A stretch of 64,000 nt of DNA from Gemmata massiliana (GTDB lineage: Bacteria; Planctomycetota; Planctomycetia; Gemmatales; Gemmataceae). Where the stretch lies: contig HG799462.1 of NCBI GenBank assembly GCA_000531095.1, forward strand, positions 747,551 through 811,550, in the 5' to 3' direction. The notes beneath the pieces are model-generated. The model did not search any database. It had not been told where the DNA came from and saw nothing but the letters and a program-made list of their open reading frames with translations. Shown here one piece after another: positions 57,437-64,000 of the stretch (positions are counted from its first letter, which is position 1; each line of letters starts with the position of its first letter). Both the position numbers and the translations under genes were made by a program.

Positions 57437-58423
57437 TTACTTCTTTTTGGGTGGGATCGTGTACGCTCCACTTTTGGGTGCGTACTCTCGCCGCATTGAG
57501 ACAAATTCGCTTTTCCCGGTCAGTTCCTTGACCCCCGCTTCAAATCGTTCCCGGACCTTGAATTTTCTGGTGGGGTCTTCACTCGTCTCGTACCCGTCAA
57601 GGCACTCGGAAGGGAGCCGCGTACCGTCCGTAGCGTAAGCCGCCCGGTATACGATGGGAGCATCCTTGACCGGGTTTTCAAACAAATCGATTTCTTGGGC
57701 GCGACATCCACAGAGAATCACCCCCGTGACTTTAGAACCCGGTTTGACGTCCACGTTCCAGAAACACGGCGTGGTACAAGACAGTACCAAGACGACTTCT
57801 TTCTCATCGCGGACTTGGACTCGAATGGTGCGAAAATCCGCTGGAATATCGGGGATCGAGTCTGGGAAGAGGGCCTTCATCACGCCCCAGTGGAGCCGAG
57901 CGGTTTGGTGCATCGTCCGGGTTTTTCCCAACTTGGCCAAGTACACCGATCCGTCGTCGAGCGCCACATCCTTGAACGTCTTTTCGTCGTAGAAATCACG
58001 GTCGTCCAGGATTTCATTAAATCTGCGGACGAAGTCGTTCTTCAGAATGCCGGTCTTCAACGATTCGGGCATGCCTCGGCCCGTGGGCTGCGTCAGTCGT
58101 TCAATAATTTCATCTTCGGCGGCACGTTTTAGCACCTCCTCGGGGGTGTACTCACGGACGCGCGCGACAGCCTCTCCCTTTCCGTCACGAATGGTTGTGA
58201 TTAGCTTCGCCCAGTCTTTTACATCTCTCACCCGAAGTTCGACCGTGGTAGGCTCGGATACTGCAATGCCGTGAAGCTCGGCCGTCTTTGCTGCTTTGAG
58301 CAGTGCGGCGGGGCCTCCGGTTTCAGGGGGCTTAGACTTGACTGCTGGTTCGGCTGCTGAAGCAGAAATGAGCACACAAAGCGCGGCCGTGATAGCGACG
58401 ACCAAATTGCGCAAAACGAGCAT
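57437..58423 (-). CDS. Exported protein of unknown function
   Basis: A 328-residue protein begins with a signal peptide (MLVLRNLVVAITAALCVLIS). The mature part mixes helices and strands without recognisable motifs: ELRVRDVKDWAKLITTIRD, EEVLKRAAEDEIIERLTQP, VVLVLSCTTPCFWNVDVKPG and VILCGCRAQEIDLFE. Two Cys pairs could form disulfides. It ends in basic Pro-Lys residues. ATG 58423 has GGAGG seven bases upstream, which is decisive over longer frames. Codon and base usage are slightly less GC-rich than in its neighbours, so it may be a lineage-specific gene. I cannot assign a function. Confidence 0.78.
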   Translation of the reverse strand: MLVLRNLVVAITAALCVLISASAAEPAVKSKPPETGGPAALLKAAKTAELHGIAVSEPTTVELRVRDVKDWAKLITTIRDGKGEAVARVREYTPEEVLKRAAEDEIIERLTQPTGRGMPESLKTGILKNDFVRRFNEILDDRDFYDEKTFKDVALDDGSVYLAKLGKTRTMHQTARLHWGVMKALFPDSIPDIPADFRTIRVQVRDEKEVVLVLSCTTPCFWNVDVKPGSKVTGVILCGCRAQEIDLFENPVKDAPIVYRAAYATDGTRLPSECLDGYETSEDPTRKFKVRERFEAGVKELTGKSEFVSMRREYAPKSGAYTIPPKKK

Positions 58424-58507
58424 CGGCAGCCTCCAGTTTGGGCTGTGAAACTGGCGCCAATAGTACATTCAGTGACATTTTGATGCGAGATTGAATTGTT
58501 CAAACAG

Positions 58508-58541
58508 ATCGGGCCGGAACCCTTGCGAGTTCCGGCCCGAT
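58508..58541 (-). terminator. Terminator-like hairpin after the giant coiled-coil protein gene
   Basis: A perfect 13-base stem (ATCGGGCCGGAAC at 58508-58520, partner 58529-58541) has an eight-base loop. It lies 24 bases past the stop of the large minus-strand gene. The following minus-strand sequence is CTGTTTG, so the T-tract is weak. Confidence 0.65.
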
Positions 58542-58564
58542 TGCCTTTGTCGTTCAACTTCGGC

Positions 58565-61500
58565 TTACGGCCGGGCACGGTCGAGGGCGTTGCGGCCCGA
58601 TCCTTGGATCGGTGCGAGGGCTGCGCTCAGCGTGCGGTTCGGGAGCAACGACGCTCGTTCGCGCTCCGCGCCTTGGGCGAAGTCCTTCTTCGCTTGCTCG
58701 TCCTCACCCAGCGCCCAGCGGGTTGCACCCAGGAAGTACCACGTAACCGGGTCGGTCGGGTCGTTCTTCGTGGCGTCGAGCAGCGCCTTCACCGCAGCAT
58801 CGTAGCGCCCTGACTTGTACGCGCGATGCCCGCGTCCAGCGCCACCGCAGCCGCTCTCGGATCGGTGGTCCGGTCCGCGACCGGCTGGCGGTACAGCGCG
58901 ACCGGGTCGGCCACCGCTGCCAGTCCTTGGTCCGCGGCGCGTGTCCACGGCTTGCCCGCCGCGGTCTTGTAGGCCGGACTGCGCCGGGCGGCCTCGAACA
59001 TCGCTTTCGCGTTCGCCAGATCGCCCTTAATCAGGTACGCCATCCCCGCCACAGTGCGGGCCTTCGCCGCGTCCTCGGATTCGGGAACCGACCCTGTTAT
59101 CGCTTTCTCGGCCGCGGACAGTGCCGGCTCGCTGTCGGCCGGGCGCCGGAGTTCGGTCAACACGGGCAGCCAGATGTCCATCACCTGCCCCGGCGTAATC
59201 GAGTTAACCAACTGCTTCTGGAATTCGATCTCGCGCTGCACGAATTTCTTCTTCTCAGCTTCAGTCCGGGCTTGTTCTTCCTTCAGCGCGAGCGTGTGAG
59301 CCTCGTTCAACTTGGTGACGGACGCGGCGTGCTCGTCGGTCAGCTTCTTCGCGTCGGCCGCGAACTTGTCGGTGAGCTTCTTGAGTTCCTCTCCACTGCC
59401 GTCCTTCAGTTTCTTCGTTTCGGCCGTGTAGTCGTCGGCCAATTTCTTGAGCGCTGCCGAGTGGTCGTCCTTGAGTTTCTTGGTGTCGGTGTCGTACTTG
59501 TCGGTGAGCCGCTTCGTTTCCGCTTCGAGTTTGGCGGCCACGATCTTTGTTGAGCCTTCGGCCTTGCTGAGCCGCTCGGCGATATCGAGCAACTGACCGG
59601 TGGACAACCCGCCGCCACCGATGGCGACCATCGAATTGGGAACGAGCGCCTTCAGGTCCGGCCCGGTCACGCGCGACGCCACGGACTTCGTCGCCGCGAG
59701 CACGTCCGCCGGCCCCCACTTGTCCGGGATCGGCGTCACCGGCTTCAGCGCTTCCACCAGCGAGGCGAGCACGTCTTTCTGGTCCTTGACGTCCTTCTCG
59801 GCCGTTTTCAGTTCCGCCATCGCGGTTTCGAGCTTCTTCTCGGCGGTCTTCAGATCGACGGCAGCAGTTTTCAGTTTCTCTTCGGCTTCGGTCTTACCCT
59901 TCTCGGCGGTCTTTGCTTCTTTGTCGAGCTTCGCGACTTCGGCCGTGAGCGTCGTCACCATGCCGCGCGCCGCGGTCACGTCCTTCTCGGCGCCCAGGAG
60001 CTTCTCGATCGCCTTTGCGAGCCCGTCTTTCTTGATCGTCGCAGCCAGTGCAGGGTTACCGTAAATGGACCCGCGCAGCTCCCAATACGCTTTCAGTTCG
60101 TCGCAGGAGCGGGTGAAGATCTGTTCGAGCGGGTCGGAGAGCGGGTTCAGCCCGCGCCCGGCGCTCGCCTTTGCCCGCGCCGCGTGCGCGGCCTTCGCCT
60201 TCGTGATCTGATCGACGGCTTCCGTGTACTTACCACCGGCCGCGAGGTTCACGGCCTTCCAGTAGAACACGCCCGGTTCGGGGGCTTCGCTTTGCGGGGC
60301 GTCCTGGAGCAACAGCGTGGACGCGAACAGAATGCGCTCCGCGTCGGCCGGATCGAGCCGCCGGGACGTACCCGCGGGACTCGGGGCTTCGAGCGCGTTG
60401 AGCTTGTCGAGGAGCGCCTCGAAGGTGGCCTTGTACGCAGGGTACTTGGCCATCGCGTCGGTGTACACCTTGCGCGCGGTCTTGGTGTCGCCCACAACCT
60501 CGTGCGAAACCCCGAGTGCTACCGCGGCTTTCACCGCGCGCTTCACGCCGCCCGGTTCCGTGAGTGCCGGCACGTCAGCGAGCACCGCTTCGAGTTCGTC
60601 GCGTGCGACCTTCAGATCTGCGTCGTTGGCCGGAACGGTCGTCCCGTCCTTGAGAGCCTGTACCCGCGCGAACACCCGAATAGGGCCAGAATTGGCCTTA
60701 TCGACCGTGCTGGTCGGCGGGCTGTTCTTGAAGTGTTCGAGCGCCGTTGCGGTGTCCCCCGCCGCGAACGCGGCTTGCGGGTCCACGGGCGCCGCGGCGG
60801 GCGGGAACCCGGCGGGCGGGCCGCCCGGTCCACCGGGACCGAACGGTCCACCCGGTCCGCCCGGCCCACCGGGACCGCCTGGTAGCGGCCCACCGGGAGG
60901 TCCACCGGGGGCGAACTGCGCTTTCTTTTCGTTCGGAATCACGCCACCGAAGTAGACTACGGCCCACGCGCCACCGGCCGCCAGCGCGCCGATGAGCAAC
61001 CCCGCGGCCATGCCGCTTCCGCCCTTTTTCGCGGGCTTGGTCTTTTTTCTCGGGTGCCACGGGGCTAGTCCCTGAACCAGTACCCGCGTCGCTGTCCTTG
61101 TTGGGTTTGGTCTTGCTCGTTGGTGCGGGGGCGGCCTTTCGGTCCTTGTCTTTCCCCTTTTCCTTCGTTCCGGGCTTGGCCTTCACGGATTCCGAAACGG
61201 CCGAGCCTTCAGCGGACCCGGAGAGCCAGTCCACGCTGACGACCGGTTCGCGGGTCGGGGCCGTTTGGGACGGATCGATCGCTCCGGTGCTCCGCGTCGG
61301 CATTTCGGCTGAATCGTCCGGCAACTCGCCGCGCAGGATCGAGGACAGTGAGACCCCGTCGCGCGCGGCCCGGGTCGCGTCTTCGTCCCCGGCGAGGGCC
61401 GCGTCGCCCCAATCGACGGACCCGTCCGACGAGTCCGCGTCCGGCAACTGGAAGTTCGCGGAACTCCGCTTCGCGTCCGGTTCGGTCGCCTTGGGGCGCA

Positions 61501-63706
61501 CGACCGTCGCGTCCAGTTCGGGCTCGTCCGTGAATTCGGCCACATCGTCGGCGTTCGGGGGAGCCTGAGAGCCGGGCTTCGCGCCTGCGGAATCGTCCAC
61601 GTTGCCCGAATCGGCGAACGGGGATTTCAGCCCGGAGAAGATGCTCGACGGGGCCGACGAGAGCGACGGCGGGCCGTCGTCGTCCGCCTGACTCGATGCG
61701 ACCAGATCTTCCAGGTCGAATTCCGGCGCGGTGTGGTCCTGGTCGAGCAGGTTCGACCCGCTCTGGTCGCGCCAGTCCTCGGCGTCTTCCGCGTCGTCGA
61801 ACAGCCCGGCCGGGACCGGCTCGTCCGAGACCGTCAGATCGAAGCCGTCCGCCGGCCTGACGCTCAGGGTCCGGTCCACGCCGGGCGCCTCCACGCGCAC
61901 CGAGGACTCGTCCTGCGGTCCGGGCTGGACTTCGGTGTGATCGGCGAGGATGCTGGACGCATCGGCGTCGTAGGCCGGGTTCGCGCCGTAATCGGTCGCG
62001 TCCGTGTGCGGCGCGCCGGGCAGGTCGGGCGTGTGCGCGAGGGTCGCGGAATCGAACAGTTGATGATCCAGCGCCGGTGCGGGCATGTCGTGAATGGATT
62101 CGGCGTCCACCCGCTCCGAATCCAGAATTTCCGTTCCGCCGTCCGCCAGTTCCGCGGCCACCAGCAGGTCGCTCGCCCCGCCGTCCTGCATGGTGCCGTC
62201 GTCCGCCGGATCGAACGTGAGCGCGACGTCGGACTGCTCGGCCCCGATCAGTGGCTCGGGATCGATTTCGATTTCGGCGTCCACCGCCTCGGCCGTGGGC
62301 ACGGGCGCGCCGGTGAAGATGTTCGAGTTTTCGATCACCTCGGGGCCGGCGTCGACCAGTTCTGCGGCCGGGATTTCTTCCGCGTTCGTGCCCGAATCGA
62401 GCCACCCGGACGCGGGCTTGACCGGCTGAATCGGCTCCGCGTCTCCCAGCGGCACTTTCGAGTCGACCGCGGGCGGCGGGGTATCCGGCTCCGCGGGCGC
62501 AATCACCTTGCCTTCAGTGCCAATGTCGACGAGTGACCGGGAGCCGGAAACGTTAATGAAATCGAAAGACGCATCGACCGGGCGCGCGATCGGCTTCGGC
62601 GGCAGCGCGGCGTGCGTGTTGGACTCGTTGGCGTCCGGCCCGGGGATCGGCGGCAAATCACTGACCGAGTCCACCCCTTCCGGGAGCTGGAACTCGAACG
62701 ACGAGCCGCCGCGCTGGTACCCCGGGGGCACAATCGACGGGAGCGACGGAGTGGAACCGGAGGAGCCGGAGCCCGTTGGGAACAGGCCCTTTACGTCCGG
62801 CACGCTGCCCGACGAACCGCTCGGCTCCGTATCGGGCGCCGCGGCGGGCAGTTGAACCGAACCGAGGGAGAACGACGACGGGTCGTTGGTCGGGGCGAGG
62901 GCACCCAGCGCGACTACCGACTCGCCCTCTTTCCCACCGGACGCGCCCGGCGCTTGGTCCAGCCCGGATATGTCGGCCGGGTCCGCATCGGCCAGCGGCA
63001 ACTCGTCCAGTCCGAAGATGTCCGGGTCCGAGCCGAGCGGCACGTACCCGCCGCCACCGAGCGCGGCCGACGAGTCCAGGTCCGCGATCGGGATCTCCAT
63101 CGAATCGCTCCCCGGGGGGATCGGGAGCGGCCCCCCCAGGGCATCGATCTCGGCCGCACCGAGATCGATTTCGACGCTGCTCGGCGCCCGGGCCGGGATG
63201 TCCGGGAGCGCGCCGTGTGCTGGGTCAACGGGCGGGTACAGGCTCGATACGTCTGGTAGGTTGGCCGGTTCGAGCGGCTGCATTCCGGCCGCGCCCGGGG
63301 CCGCGAGTGAGGCCGTGGGGTCGAACAGAACGGCCGAGTCGTCCGCGTGGGGCTGTGGGGGCAGGTCCGGGAGCAGGAACGTGCCGTCGGCCGAATCCGA
63401 CCCGGCCGGGTTGTTGGCCTGCGGTTCCAGGCCGAAATCGCCGAACGACCCGCGGCTACCGAACGGGCTTTTCACCCCCGGTGCGCCTTCCGGTATCGGT
63501 GGCAGTCCGAAGTCCGACCGGCTGACGTTGGCATCCGGTTCCGGAATCGGCAGCGGCTCACTGCCCTCGTCCGGCAACTGGAACTCGAACGACGACCCAC
63601 CGCTCCGGTACCCGCCCTCCGTGGGCGCATCGGACTGAGGATTTTTCGCGTTCGGGTCGGATTGATCGGGGGGCGATGGCTGGTTCGGATCGTTGGGGTT
63701 CGACAT
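58565..63706 (-). CDS. Giant membrane-anchored protein: disordered acidic N-terminus, coiled coil and TPR, frameshifted twice
   Basis: Repaired, this is a protein of about 1713 residues. The N-terminal 870 residues are acidic, low-complexity and probably disordered, with a repeated peptide GGSSFEFQLP (near residues 36 and 333) followed each time by PIPxPDAN. A Lys-rich stretch and a membrane helix (AAGLLIGALAAGGAWAVVYFG) come next. Then follow a Gly-Pro tract and a domain with TPR-like helices. A long coiled coil (TAEVAKLDKEAKTAEKGKTE and beyond) precedes C-terminal TPR units (AYKSGRYDAAVKALLDATKN, DPTDPVTWYFLGATRWALG). The frame breaks at the T6 run 61043-61048 (one base too many) and near 58822 (one base too few). 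Both are single indels and cancel in length. ATG 63706 has GGAG eight bases upstream. Function is unknown; a structural or scaffold role is likely. Confidence 0.78.
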
Positions 63707-64000
63707 GGAGCTGCTCCGTGCGTGCAGAGTCCGCGGGCCGCGAGCGCGTATCGTGAGATGTTAACTCTTGACGGGGCGAACCGCTCCGGGACGGGCAGAT
63801 TTTTCGTCGCTTTTCCGGCGCAGACGGCCGAATCGTCGGAACCCGTGACACTTGCCCGCGTACCCGGCCCTGCCATCGTACCCGATATTTGCCTAATCCG
63901 GTAATTCGATCCGTTCGGCAAAATCGGCTCAATAGTCAAAAATCGTAAGGGCGAAAGTCAGCCAGCGAGTCAAAAGTTGCACGGTCGAAAGTCGTAAAGT
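63707..64000. other. Upstream region at the window edge
   Basis: No gene is seen in this 294-base end region, which should carry the promoter of the giant protein gene. Near the edge the words GCGAAAGTC and TCGAAAGTCGTAAAG form short direct repeats (63950-63999). Nothing else can be supported. Confidence 0.4.

Noticed and set aside
1..64000. tRNA, rRNA or riboswitch genes
   Set aside because: No cloverleaf, rRNA or well-known riboswitch sequence was recognised by eye; a covariance-model search would be decisive.

Overview
The window looks like chromosomal DNA of a planctomycete of the Gemmata type (Gemmataceae). It is GC-rich throughout. It carries three tandem proteins with the N-terminal domain known as TIGR02996, which is expanded in Gemmata, and a SUKH-type domain joined to a Gemmata-style C-terminal module. 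It also has giant proline/glycine-rich membrane-anchored proteins, a large secretin, and several families of short GC-rich inverted repeats between genes. Species-level naming is not possible from sequence alone. No rRNA, tRNA, CRISPR array, transposase or phage gene was recognised.

Layout. 1-2.7 kb: carA, then a small Tse2-like toxin candidate and a tightly coupled helical partner. 2.7-11 kb: an acyltransferase-3 membrane protein, three TIGR02996/leucine-rich-repeat paralogues and a double-domain S51 (cyanophycinase-like) peptidase. 11-15 kb, minus strand: a parvulin-type foldase, a Tat-exported esterase and a small secreted protein. 15-22.7 kb: a PlsC-ACP-acyl-CoA/ACP synthetase fusion with a frameshift near its 3' end, a DUF4139-like exported protein, a SUKH protein, a GGQ release-factor homologue and small ORFs. 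22.7-31.5 kb, minus strand: ilvE, a sugar isomerase, a 1374-residue secretin with its own promoter and terminator, and a vWA membrane protein. 31.5-37.5 kb: an LptB-like ATPase with a long extra C-terminus, divergent glycosyltransferase and methyltransferase genes, a lipoprotein and a PolB-like exonuclease. 37.8-41 kb: MFS transporter, family-9 glycosyltransferase, Maf-like pyrophosphatase. 41-45 kb, minus strand: zinc-ribbon membrane protein, queC, queD, pheS. 45-47.2 kb: a PhnZ-like HD oxygenase, phnX and a TSUP transporter, a probable phosphonate-use operon. 47.2-55.8 kb, minus strand: a P1B-type metal ATPase with a repeat inserted in its gene, a LarA-like protein, an M28 peptidase with PDZ domain and an S9 peptidase. 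56-64 kb: an ABC-2 permease, a secreted unknown and a roughly 1713-residue disordered/coiled-coil/TPR protein.

Two themes stand out. First, reading frames are broken at five places in four otherwise intact genes (near 17600, 33870, 48645, 58822 and 61045). Three of these fall in or beside homopolymer runs, so sequencing error must be excluded before calling pseudogenes. Second, short inverted-repeat elements of at least four families sit between genes. One family shows covarying bases in both arms, and one element lies inside the metal-ATPase coding region, where it reads through in frame if a single G is removed from a G7 run. The most interesting biology is the Tse2-like toxin/partner pair and the pairing of an oxidative (PhnZ-like) with a hydrolytic (PhnX) carbon-phosphorus bond-cleaving enzyme.
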